Assembly (NCBI GenBank): GCA_025094145.1
Contig: JALLLS010000071.1
Coordinates: 1 to 64,000, forward strand
Length of the DNA: 64,000 bases
From: Spinellus fusiger
Lineage: Eukaryota; Mucoromycota; Mucoromycetes; Mucorales; Phycomycetaceae
Reading direction: 5' to 3'
The position numbers were made by a program, and so were the translations under genes. A model generated the notes under the pieces. It searched no databases, was not told where the DNA came from, and was given only the letters and a program-made list of their open reading frames with translations. Of this stretch, positions 47,746-58,598 are shown piece by piece (the first letter of the stretch is position 1; each line of letters opens with the position of its first letter).

Positions 47746-48243
47746 TGAATAAGCTGTGCTGTCCACCGTGCTGTGCTGTCCACCGTGCTTTTTCTCTTTT
47801 TCCTCTTCCTCTTCTTATTAGTGTAGTTCTCATGCCCTTTTTATTAATGCCTATGCCCCTCTTCTTTTCTTTCATGTTTCTTTTTCATGTTTCTTCTTCT
47901 CTCTTTTCATGTTTCTTCTATCCACGCACACCCACACACATCTGCCTTGCTCTAGTACTTGTACACCCTGAAATCATTACATACTCCTTCAAGACGAGCA
48001 TCCAACAATGCCTGTACTTCTCTACATACCCTCTCTTTTCATTTCCGCCCTTTTATACATACAAACCCCCCTCTTTCTTTCTTTCTTTTTTTTTCTTTTC
48101 TGCTATGCTCTATTGATTATGATATAAATAGAAAAACAACACAATAATACCATTAAAAAACAACAATAACAACAATAACAACAGCTCTTTATGCTATCAT
48201 GCAGAATGAGAAAGGATGAGAATGAGAAATGATGAAAAAGAGA
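47746..48243. other. Intergenic spacer between convergent genes
   Basis: Pyrimidine-rich (48050-48100) and CAA/AAC-rich (48130-48185). No gene recognised. Confidence 0.5.
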
Positions 48244-49853
48244 CTAGGCAGTGTCCTTGGGCCACACACCAATAGACTTGTAGCCTTCTATCATCTCCAC
48301 CAACTTGGATTCTGTGAGATGGGGTACAGTATAGACAAATCCAGTCTCCTCAATTCTGCTACCATTGACTGAGAGTGAGTTGTTGTACAGTAGCTCCTCA
48401 TCCAAGTAAGGAGACAGGGGAGTGACACGAATGCCCGACACTTTGAGCAGTTCTGCCCAAGGCGCAAGGTGTTTTTCATTCACGTCCTCCATGACTGAGT
48501 CCATGTTGAGTTTGGCAAAGCTGGACACGACACTGCCATGGTATCCTGTCTGGATGCCAAAGATGGCGCGTAGATGGCGGTTGATAGTTTCCTGGTCTGT
48601 GCAAAGAAGAAAAGAAAAAGACGATGAGATGGGATGAGATGGGATGGGATGGGATGTTTCTATTCTCTACCTAATATTTCCTATTCACTATTCACTATTT
48701 CCTATTTCTTTCATTTGATATATCTTATCTATGGAGTCTTGCCTGTGTTTTCCTTGTCGGCAAGATTAAAGACCGGCACTGGGGCACTAGAGGGTGTGTA
48801 CCAAGTAGCCACATGCCAGCATGCTCTCACTACATCGTGTACATGGACTGTGTTAAGTTTGACATCCTTAGACCAGAGCAACTTCATCTCCTCATTCAAG
48901 TGCTGGTAAATACGGCCAATGATCAACCGAGGTGCTATTCAACTGCCATCAATCACCGCCACCCAACCCTCCACACTACGCCACACTACTCCACACTACT
49001 CCACACTACTCCACACTACGCCACTCACTGAGTCCAAGCAGTGCATCCGGGCCATACACTACAGCAGGTCGAAGGAGAACAAGATTCAGCCTAGACGCCA
49101 TTCCAACACAAGAAAGAAAGTAAGTCAGGACTCATTGGGCTGATGTTACCCTTGGATCTTTCTGAGCTCCTCCTCGGCCTTTAGCTTGTTCTTGGCAATC
49201 ACAGTCCATGGCTTGAGCTTAGAGGTCTCTACAGAAGCCACCTATGCTCGTCCAATGCCATCCCGCCCCTTGGAGCATCAGTCGTCCTGTCCTGTCCTGT
49301 CCTTCCCACTCTCCACTCTCCACTCTCCACTCTCCACTCTTCACCAATGAAACCCACCTGATCGCTGTCATACACTTCTGCCGTAGACACTTCCACAAAC
49401 ACCTTGACGTTGTGTTTGGCAGCCTCCTTTGCACAGTTCACAGACAGATGCAGGATTCTCTCCTGGTAGATCTATAATATGTGGATGGCGGTGTCATTGT
49501 TGTCTCTAGATAAATGCATACATAGAAAGAAAGAAAGAGAAAGGCCTTACCTCTGGCACCTGCGAGTACTTTGTCTCTGCTGCAAAGTTAAACACGTAAT
49601 CAAACGGAGCCCCATCCTTTTGGAAACAGGCAGCAATGGACGCAGGATGGATAAGGTTGGCCTGCTTGAACTCCACCTTTTCAAAGGAGGCCTTGTGGCT
49701 TTCGGACAGGTATGCTGTCTGAGGGAGTGCCTTGTCAACAACCCGGATAGAGGAGGCTAGTTGATGATGGACAAGATGATGGACGAAATGACGGCCAATG
49801 AAGCCTACACCGCCAAGAACAAGAACAGAACAGCCAGAGGTTTCAGTAGCCAT
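48244..49853 (-). CDS. NAD-dependent epimerase/dehydratase family protein (extended SDR)
   Basis: Rossmann-fold sugar-nucleotide epimerase-type enzyme of unknown substrate. The ATG at 49853 begins MATETSGCSVLVLGGVGFIG (NAD-binding GGxGFIG). Then VFNFAAETKYSQVPE, CAKEAAKHNVKVFVEVSTAE, VYDSDQ, KPWTVIAKNKLKAEEELRKI, LNLVLLRPAVVYGPDALLGL, WSKDVKLNTVHVHDVVRACW, VFNLADKENT, and the tail FVYTVPHLTESKLVEMIEGY. Five or six exons. The S...YxxxK triad is atypical: where Tyr is expected before AKNK the sequence has Ile. A tccacactac repeat (48970-49022) lies in one intron. Confidence 0.87.
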
Positions 49854-50382
49854 AAGAAAGAGATGATGTATCTATCTATGTATCTATGTATCTATTTATG
49901 TATCTATTTATGTATAGATATATAGTGATGTAGGTATGTATAGTGATGTAGGTATGTAGTGATGTAGGTATGTAGTGATGTAGGTATGTAAAGAAGAGTG
50001 GCTGTAGGTGAACTTGTCCAGAAGGCTAAAGAGAGAAGAAGAAAAAAAGAAGAAGAAAAGAGGCTATTTAGGAAGCGTGGGTGGTAAGGGAAGAAGACAA
50101 GTGATGACACTTGGAGTACTCCAGGGACTGTGCTACCAAACACGTGCACGCTCCTCTTGGAGTCTGCCAACTGCGAATAGGAGAGGAGATGGGAAGCAGT
50201 AGCAAGGAGAGTGGATAAGAATGGCCATGACCATGGACAGTAGTTAAAGGGCAGTCCTTATAGAGCCCCATTATGAAGATCAACAAGCAAGTCTCCCTCT
50301 TCTTCTTTTCTCTTTTCTCTTTTCTCTTTTTCCTACTGTCTCGTAGGGATGAGGCAACAGAACCACAGCCGTTTCTCTTTCT
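49854..50382. other. Intergenic spacer with a tgtaggta repeat
   Basis: 49868-49995 holds tandem tatgtatctat and gatgtaggtatgta units. Remainder pyrimidine/purine-rich. No gene recognised. Confidence 0.5.
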
Positions 50383-51080
50383 TTATTGCTCTTCTTTCTT
50401 CTGTTCTGGAACATCAACTACAACATGGAAGACTCCGTTGCGTCCACGCTCATTGACAGTAAGACGCTCATTGCGCTGAACAGGCTCATGTGCATCTGTT
50501 GCCTTGATAATCCTATGGAGTTTCTCTATCTTGCTTTTACGTTCTAAATGACACATTTCAAAAGAGACAAGAGAGACGCCACAAAAGGCCACTACAGCCC
50601 AATTGGCAGCAGTAGGCACTCTTTCTGTTGGTGTGGGTGGTGGTGTAATGCAGTGGGGTGTGTTTCCAAATGACAAAGAACAATCATAGGAGTTTAGTTT
50701 TCTTTTTTCTTTTTTCTTTTGCAGGGAGTGGCGGTGGAATTACTTGCGTTTCATCAAATAGCGTATGGCACCCACACTGACACCTGTGCCTATAGAAGAA
50801 GAAAAAGTAGTGGTGTCAATAGAGGAGGAAATGACAGTAGACAGAGTAGTCCGATCCATTGCACTAAATACACTGGATATGTTACCCATGCCATACAACA
50901 GGGCGTTACGGGCACAGGGAATCTTGGCGACTTGCTTAAAGTCCTCTAACTTGACTGTCTACTCTATACATGAGTCACGCTTCTCTCTCTCTCTCTCTTC
51001 TCTCTCTCTCTTTCTACGCTTGTTTCTTTTGGGTATACCTTGAAGGCTTCAGTGACAGTGGCTGTGTCATTACTGGACAT
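50383..51080 (-). CDS. COX20: Cytochrome c oxidase assembly protein COX20
   Basis: Inner-membrane chaperone of newly made Cox2. Exons 51039-51080, 50886-50958, 50744-50789 and 50383-50620 sum to 132 residues. It reads MSSNDTATVTEAFK, VAKIPCARNALLYGMGTGVS, VGAIRYLMKRK, then AANWAVVAFCGVSLVSFEMC HLERKSKIEKLHRIIKA. The PCxRxxLLxG first helix and the AANWAVxxFxxxSLxxxE second helix are the COX20 hallmarks. The acceptor of the last exon (gaaag) is the only choice I found that keeps the frame. It shares a 900-bp divergent promoter with ATP3. Confidence 0.85.
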
Positions 51081-51981
51081 GACGAAAAAAGAAAAAGAAA
51101 AAAAAAAGAAAGGCAGAGAGAAATACAAAATACAAAGAGAACTACACTTCTCTTTATTTGGACACAGATAGCTATAGTTTATTCCAATTACTACCTACAC
51201 TTTTCCAAATGAATGTGTAGGTCTAACCTCACTAAATAGCAGTCAGACAGTCCTTGCCCTTCCTTCCTTCCTTCCTTCCTTTCTATCTATATTACTTTGG
51301 ATGACAAGGTCCTTTTATGACAAGCACCATGATAGAGCACCTGCCATTGGAAGTAAGTGACTCTCTATAGCCACAGTCCCTTGGTATCTGTAGTGTCTGG
51401 GTGGAAATACCTATTAGAACATAACTGCTATTTCACAGTACCCTACTACACTCAAAGACTGCTTTTCCTTATTTATTATTTATTATTATTTATTATTTAT
51501 TATTTATTATTATTTATTTATTATTTATTATTATTTATTTATTATTTATTATTTATTATTATTTATTTATTTATTATTTATTTATTATTTATTATTATTT
51601 ATTTATTATTTATTATTTATTATTTCTCATCTTTTGAAGGAATCAATTCAATGGTAGTCAATAAAAAGAGAGTCAATAGAGTAGAGACCCACCCCACACA
51701 CCTACACACACATTGAATAGACAACAACCCCTCCCTCCCTTCTCAAATAAGAGTGACGTCACATATATCAGCCACCCTACCCACAGGACAACCAGCCCCT
51801 CCCATGTCCTGTGGGTAGGGTGGGGACATAGATACTTTCCTCTGTCGGAGTTCCATTTCTAGTGTTTCTGAAAAAAATAGGAGAGAAACAAGATAGCCAA
51901 GAACGCGGACAGGATTTTACCTTTGTATTCTTCTGCTGCCTTGTTTCTCTCTCAGCCTTTGACCTTTAGTGCGCACTCAAA
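51081..51981. promoter_or_regulatory. Shared COX20-ATP3 divergent promoter with CRE and hairpin
   Basis: Contains a TTATT array (51470-51625), the palindromic cAMP-response/bZIP site TGACGTCA at 51754-51761, and 11 bp further a 19-bp perfect inverted repeat CCACCCTACCCACAGGACA (51772-51790) with its complement at 51805-51823, about 160 bp before the ATP3 ATG. A leader intron may end in this region as well. Confidence 0.65.
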
Positions 51982-53205
51982 ATGTTTACTGCTACTCTCC
52001 GTACTTCTGCCGCTCCTCTCAGGTGAGTCACACTCGACCAAGAAAGAGCACTCTCTAGGAATGTCCTTTTCGTTTGTTCTTTTTTTGTTCTTTTTTTGTT
52101 TTTTTGTTTTTTTGTTTTTGTTTGTATTCTCGTGATGACAACCCACTCACACATGACTGCTGTGTATTTAGCCATGGTGTTCAGGCACGCAACATGGCCA
52201 CCCTGAGAGAAAGTAAGTCTCCTCTCGACACGCACACACAATAAAGAAAGAAAAAAGAAAGAACCTCCTCACCCTCCCTTGTCCTTTCTAACCTATGCCT
52301 GTCTCTCTTGTGTCCAGTCCAGCAGCGTCTCAAGTCTGTCCAGAACATTGAAAAGATCACAAAGTCCATGAAGATGATTGCCTCGACCAAGGTAGCCAAG
52401 GCCCAGCGCAACATGGAAACTGCCCGTGCCTTTGGTGAAGCCTCCAACGGTAAGCCCACACACAGTTCCTCCCGTTTTTATTCAGTCGATAGCTCTTTTC
52501 CAGAACGCCGAGACACAAGCAACTGCCCAGGGAAAGGTCGTGTTTGTGGCTGCTTCTTCTGACCGTGGCTTGTGTGGTGGTATCCACTCCAGTGTCTCCA
52601 AGGCCACCCGCCGTGCCATTGAACACACACCCGAGGCTCCCTTGGTGGTGTTGGGAGACAAGCCAAGAACCCAACTGACCCGCTCTCTCCGTGCCAATCT
52701 TGCCGTCACCTTTAACCAGATTGGCAAGTCCATCCCCACCTTCACTGAGGCCAGCTCTGTGGTGGACATCCTCAAGGAACAGGAGATTGAGTTTGACAGT
52801 GCCAACATTGTCTACAACAAGTTCTTGTCGGCCATCTCCTACGAGGCTTCGTCCATCACTGTCTACTCCCAGGACGCCTTCAAGGCCTCTCCCAACTTTG
52901 CTGTGTATGAAATCGAGGATGATGTGTTGGCTCATTTGCAGGAATTCAACTTTGCTAACTCTATCTACTGGGCCATGGTGGAGGGCCATGCTGCTGAGAT
53001 GTCTGCCAAGCGTGCTGCCATGGAGAATGCTACCAAGAATGCAGGTGAAATGATCAACAAGCTCACCATGACCTTCAACCGTGGTCGTCAGGCTGTGATT
53101 ACCAATGAACTGAGTAAGTGGTAGCCTTAGTTTGTTGTGCAAAAAGACGGGTGGGACTCACTCTGTTCTATAGTTGATATTATTACTGGTGCTTCTGCTC
53201 TTTAA
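51982..53205 (+). CDS. ATP3: Mitochondrial F1 ATP synthase gamma subunit
   Basis: Central stalk (rotor) of the F1Fo ATP synthase. The presequence MFTATLRTSAAPLSHGVQAR is removed on import; the mature protein begins near NMATLREIQQRLKSVQNIEK, followed by ITKSMKMIASTKVAKAQRNM. Then GKVVFVAASSDRGLCGGIHS, DILKEQEIEFDSANIVYNKF, and the C-terminal rotor helix MSAKRAAMENATKNAGEMIN, ending ITNELIDIITGASAL. Five exons; a small final exon begins at about 53174. To keep the frame after GEASN, the acceptor gatag (just before CTCTTTTCC) must be used, giving ALFQNAETQA. Codons are biased to GCC/GTC/AAG as in eL13. Confidence 0.95.
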
Positions 53206-53980
53206 GCTGCTGCTGCTCCTTTAAACTCATTCTGTAGTTTGTTTGTTTGTTTGTTTGTTTGTTTGTTTGTTTTTTTTTGTTTTTTTTGTTTTTTTTTGTT
53301 TTCACATACCAATACAATATGTGTATGAATGTAACTTATCAAAAGAGAGAGAAAAGAAAAAGAAGACAAATGGGTGAGTGGGTGGGTAAGAGTGTGACTC
53401 TCTTTTGCACAGTCTCATGTCGAGTGTACAGGTGTAGTCTACAAGTCTAGAGTAGTCTAGGATGAAGTCTTTTTCTCTTTTTCTCTTTCTCTTTTTCTCT
53501 TTTTCTCTTTTTCTCTTTTTCTCTTACAAGGAAAAGATCTCTTTCTTCTTCTCTCCAGGACATTAGTGACTGCTGATTTCCTCTATTTTCAGTTCTTTTG
53601 CCATGGACGTGTTGAAGATCCACACACGCACAAAACACCAGTCACACCCACCCAATGCCCTTGTTCTTGTAGTAATGAACAGATGGACACAAGTAGAAAA
53701 CAGGCATAGAGTGTCATTTCTTCTCTACTATTTTCTCTACTATTTTCTCTCTTTCTCTTTCTCTCTTTTCAATCTCAGACATCAGTAGAGACGTCAGCAT
53801 AGAGAAGAATTCACATACACATACCATATCCAATGACCACTACAGTGAAAATAATAAAAAGGTCTCATTGGACTCCGCCCATTTGTCTTTTTTCCCCTCA
53901 TTTATTTTCCATTCTCTACATTTATAAAAAAAAACTACATTTATTATAACTACAGAATCTATATCTCATTTGAACTTGTC
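53206..53980. other. Intergenic spacer with GTTT and CTTTTT arrays
   Basis: tttgtttgtttgtttg (53238-53272) and ctctttttctctttttctct (53467-53525) arrays. No gene recognised. Confidence 0.55.
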
Positions 53981-55973
53981 ATGTTGGCCCGCGTAGTAAG
54001 AACGTCTTTTATTTCACCTCTTGGCAATGCATTAAGAGGACGCAGACTTCATGTGGCAGCAATACAAAAGGCAGTCAGCACTGCTGTCCCAGGAACAGGT
54101 AAAAAAAAAAGGAATGAAAAAATGAAAAAGAAAACAAGCCTTTATGGACAAGTCTCGTCTGCTTTTTCTTTTCTTTTCATTTTCACTTTCATTTGTTGTT
54201 GTTGCTGTTGTTGACATACAAAGACACTTTTGCTTCTTCATGAAAAAGACATTCCTGGATTCCAAACAACACCTGTTGCTCTTCGAGGAAAACCAGTGTA
54301 CTTGGACATGCAGGCCACAGCCCCTGTGGACCCCCGTGTTCTTGACGCCATGATGCCTTACATGACAGAGCTGTACGGCAACCCTCACTCTCGCACACAT
54401 CCCTACGGCTGGGAGTCCGAGACAGCTGTGGAAGAGGCACGTCACCATGTGGCAGCATTGATTGGTGCTGATCCCAAGGAGATTGTGTTTACTTCAGGAG
54501 CCACCGAGTCCAACAACATTGGTATCAAGGGAGTAGCTCGTTTCTACAAGAGCAAAAAGAAGCATATTATTACCACACAGATTGTAAGAGGGGTTGTTAT
54601 GGGTGTTGGTGCTGTCGCTCTTATGAACACCTTTTACTTTCTCTTCTACAGGAACATAAATGTGTGCTGGAATCATGCCGTGTTTTACAAGAAGAAGGAT
54701 TCGAGGTCACGTACTTGCCTGTCCTGTCCAGTGGCCGCATTGACCTCAAAGCCCTCAGCGACGCCATCCGCCCGGACACTTGTCTTGTCTCCATCATGGC
54801 AGTCAACAACGAAATTGGTGTTCTCCAGCCCATTGCCGAGATTGGCGCGCTGTGTCGTGCAAACAAGGTGTTCTTCCATACAGATGCTGCCCAGGCCATT
54901 GGGAAACTGCCCATCAATGTGAATGACATGAAGATTGACTTGATGAGCATTTCAGGACACAAGCTGTATGCTCCCAAGGGCATTGGTGCTATTTATGTGC
55001 GTCGTCGGCCTCGTGTTCGATTGGAGGCGGTGCAGAGTGGTGGTGGGCAGGAAAGAGGCATTCGAAGTGGTACGGTGCCCACCATGTTGGCTGTGGGCTT
55101 AGGAGAGGCCTGTCGTTTGGCGCTGGAGGAATCCGAGGTAAGGAAGAGAAGAGAGACAGGAGGGAAGAGGAGAGAGGCATGCCATATCAATGATGAAGCG
55201 TGTCTTTACAACACGGTAAACAACGCAAGAATGAGCAAAGCAGTCCTATTGTTTTCTTCTTCTTTTTTGTAAGAGAACAAGACAGGCTGTCTGTGCAAGG
55301 ATTCATTGTGCAGGGGTTCTGAGATAGGGGCCAATGTCCTTCTTTTTCTTTTTCTTTTTCTTTGTGGAATAAGTGAACGTGTAAGAGCTAATGCCATGGT
55401 GGATGGGACTCTATAGTATGATCATCAACGCATTTCCGGATTATCAGAACGCTTAATAAAGGGCATCACTGCCAATGTGGAGGCAGTCACTCGTAACGGA
55501 GACCCTGAACACAACTTCCCAGGTAAATCTTGTTCTTTACAGAGAGACGAGCAGAAAAGAGCCACTCTTGCTAAAGACATAAGACCCTCTTCTTTTTCTT
55601 TTTCTTTGACGATGCTTCATACACCACCCACCCCCCTGCCACCTTCTAGGCTGTGTCAACCTGTCATTTGCATACGTTGAAGGTGAATCTTTGCTGATGG
55701 CTTTGAAGGACATTGCTCTGTCTTCTGGCTCAGCATGTACCTCTGCCTCACTTGAGCCTTCTTATGTTCTACGTGCCTTGGGTGCAGATGATGAACAGGC
55801 ACATAGTTCTATTCGCTTTGGCATTGGAAGATTCACAACAGAAGAAGAAATTGATTTTGTCATTCAGCGTGTCACTCAGCATGTACAAAAGTTAAGAGAC
55901 ATGTCTCCTCTCTGGGAAATGGTAAGGGTGTAGGCAGTTATAAGGGTGTGTAGGGGTGTGCCTATCAACTTAT

Positions 55974-56009
<36 letters not shown>

Positions 56010-56060
56010 TAGGTGCAAGATGGCATTGATATTAAGCAGATCAAGTGGGCTGATCACTAG
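53981..56060 (+). CDS. NFS1: Cysteine desulfurase, mitochondrial
   Basis: PLP enzyme that supplies sulfur for Fe-S clusters and tRNA thiolation. Presequence [20 protein letters not shown]. Mature motifs: [86 protein letters not shown], the PLP-lysine segment [34 protein letters not shown], and the catalytic cysteine loop [20 protein letters not shown]. The protein ends [14 protein letters not shown], the normal fungal C-terminus. About seven exons; two introns hold cttctttttc/agagag repeats. The gene looks complete. Confidence 0.96.
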
Positions 56061-56744
56061 AGAAACTGAGAGAGAAAGAAACCGAGAGAGAAAGAGACTG
56101 AGAGAGAGAGAAAGTGCAAAAAATACAACCGTATGAATATGAATAAAGTAGTGTGTATGTATATCTGTGTCTATATTTATCTGTGTCTATGCCTATAGGT
56201 GTGTGTGTGTGTTTGTGTGTGTTGACTGTGTAGATATAAAGTATAAGTAAATAGGTATATTTTTGTTTATAGTAGTGTTAAAAGGTACATTGAATAGTTT
56301 TATCTATCAATAGGTATGTGCATGGGAAGGTCAATATGTATGTTTGTATGTGCACTACCTATACAGAATTATCTGGTTTAAGAAAGAGAAGGAATAAAAG
56401 AAGAGAACAGTAAAGTAGTATAAAAGAAACAAGAGTAGTAAGAAGAGTAGGAGGATAAGAGAATAAGAGAATGAGAGAATGAGAGAATAGGTGGATATGT
56501 GGATAAGAGAATAAGAGAATAGAAGAATAAGAGAATAGAAGAATAAGAGAATAAGAGAATAAGAGAATAGAAGAATAAGAGAATAAGAGAATAAGAGAAT
56601 AACAGAATAGAAGAATAGAAGAATAGAAGAATAGAAGAATAGAAGAATAAGAGAATAAGAGAATAAGAGAATAAAACAATAAGAGAATAAAACAATAAGA
56701 GAATAAAACAATAAAACAATAAGAACTTGAGAGAATAGAAGAAA
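56061..56744. repeat. Purine minisatellite (agagaataagagaatagaag units) between NFS1 and the RhoGEF
   Basis: 56445-56725 is a long tandem array of agagaata / agaagaata variants, preceded by GT-rich sequence (55976-56010 inside the last NFS1 intron, 56195-56225). The array stops about 20 bp before the minus-strand RhoGEF stop codon, so it would lie in its 3' UTR. Confidence 0.85.
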
Positions 56745-58598
56745 TTACAACCGTTGACTCATGGAAGAGGCTACTTCATAAAGACGACCCATCCACAACT
56801 GCTGCTCTTCCAATGTACGCGTGCGCATAATATAGCGACGACAGGTTTTAGCACTGATGGGCGCAAATGCATCAGCAGACGGACTGTGGGGCGCAAACAC
56901 TTCAAATCCATACGCCATCTGATCCGAAGCATTGTCCTTTTGAGTCGACTTGCGATTAAACAACAGTGGAAAGGAGTTTGGCTTCTTCACCTCAAGCATA
57001 CGAGAGATCAGCTGCTTGTTCAGAGGTCGAATGTAGGCCTGGGCGAGGGAAATGCTTTCTTTGTATTGCAATCGAGACTCCTTTCTTTCTCTTCTGCAGA
57101 TGACAAGCACATCATTGTAGAGAATATAGGTGCGAATGTCTGATATTGAACTTGGATCGGTAATATTCACCCGTATCAACTGTGCTCGGAGTAAAAGACG
57201 GCGGGTAGGAGTCACTACCATGGGACAGTGCTGGAAATTAAGATAGGCGTGTAGCACATCGGCATGACGAAGACGGTCTTGTATTCTGATGCAAGGTCAG
57301 CACTCAGCCTGCAGAGAAAAGGACTAGACTTACATCTCTTTCCACATCTTTTCGCGGGTCTGGAATTTATGGGCAGTGTGTAAAAGACAAAGGTACTGAG
57401 GCTGTGAGGGTTCTGTGTGCTGTACGAGTTGCTCAAGGGCATAGGAATAGGCGCCGAAGCGGAGAAGAGGGGATTTTAGACAGGCCAACATGTCTTGCAT
57501 TGGACATTCGTTTGCTTCCATACAGGACTAGTCAATGAAAGAAGAGAGAAGAGTTAGGCCCTACTTTTTATTCCATGTTTATGTCCATGTCCATGTCCAT
57601 GTCCATGTCCATGTTTATGTTTATGTTTATGTTTATGTTTATGTTTATGTTTATGTTTATGTTTGTTTATGTTTATGTTTATGTTTATGTTTATGTTTAT
57701 GTTTATGTTTATGTTTATGTTTATGTTTATCTCTCCATCTATTAAGAAATCCCCGTCAGAAATTAACTTACTGCCATACGCTTCATGAAAAACGGTGATT
57801 TAAAGAGAGAATCAAGCGCCATGATAACAACCGGATAGTGGTTTTGAAAAGATTCATAGGATGCTAATCCCTCATACTAAATAGGTCAGATGTCATGTTA
57901 CTTTTGTTTATTTTACCAATTGTACAAAGACATCTGCCACCAACTGAGTGGGTCCCCATATTTTTAATCTAAAATAAATAAATAATTAAATTACATGTTA
58001 GAAATTCAGGACAGAAGCGTAGTTTTGATCTCTCTGACTTTTCATGATTATTTTTTTTAAGTTAAAAAAGGGGGCATTTGTTTACCTTTCGCTCAACTCC
58101 CTGTGGAATTGTCTGTGGACATTGATCATACTATATACATTTTTTAAAAGCGTCTTCAATTCATTAATGTGGATGGAGTTTAAATGCAAATTGCTGCTGT
58201 AGGCCTGGCATTCGTGCTGTAGGCTAGTGCAGTAGACTTGGAGACGAGCCAGTGTGTCGATATGGTCTGTTTCTGATTGGAGCAGTGCCTGAATTGCATC
58301 ATGCTTCTGCACAACATCTCTTGCTCTGTCTACCACATATTCATCTGTAGCAGAAAAGAGTCGGTTCATCAATGCATGCTGGCACAGAGGGAGAGGGGGT
58401 CAGCTTACCATAGACTTCCTCTGTTGCATATTCTTCACAGAAATCATCAATAATTGACAGGTCACTCATAAGCTGTCGATACATTGGAAGAGTAATAAAA
58501 GATAGAGTATTGGGCTCAATGTACTTCAAGTCATGTTGATAGGCAATAGGGCTAAAGTGGATGGCACTGGATAACTCGGTGTTGCTGTAGGTCTCCAT
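56745..58598 (-). CDS. DH-PH RhoGEF
   Basis: Second, unrelated-looking Rho guanine-nucleotide exchange factor of the window. Minus-strand reading from METYSNTELSSAIHFSPIAY (ATG 58598, tentative): DEYVVDRARDVVQKHDAIQA, LLQSETDHIDTLARLQVYC, LNSIHINELKTLLKNVYSMI (DH helices), YEGLASYESFQNHYPVVIMA, CLKSPLLRFGAYSYALEQLV (DH signature helix, where the usual PxQR is degenerate), then a PH domain MVVTPTRRLLLRAQLIRVNI, IRTYILYNDVLVICRRERKE and the Trp helix LEEQQLWMGRLYEVASS. At least five exons. A hexanucleotide array sits in one intron. An upstream frame from 58941 (MSRFSNHSTPQTPFSEE) may add residues by splicing. Confidence 0.8.
57574..57730. repeat. Hexanucleotide (ATGTTT / ATGTCC) array in the RhoGEF intron
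   Basis: About 25 tandem copies: four or five ATGTCC units, then about 20 ATGTTT units, with one GTTTG interruption at 57662. Confidence 0.9.

Noticed and set aside
51357..51716. 119-codon hydrophobic frame upstream of ATP3
   Set aside because: Most of it is the TTATT array read as Leu/Ile/Tyr.
52357..53142. 261-codon minus-strand frame opposite ATP3
   Set aside because: Antisense shadow caused by the strong codon bias of ATP3.
56355..56719. Minus-strand frames of Leu/Ser/Tyr repeats that look like a membrane protein
   Set aside because: All are translations of the agagaata minisatellite in different frames.
57535..57798. Val-Tyr / Cys-Leu repeat frame
   Set aside because: Translation of the ATGTTT/ATGTCC array in an intron of the opposite-strand RhoGEF.
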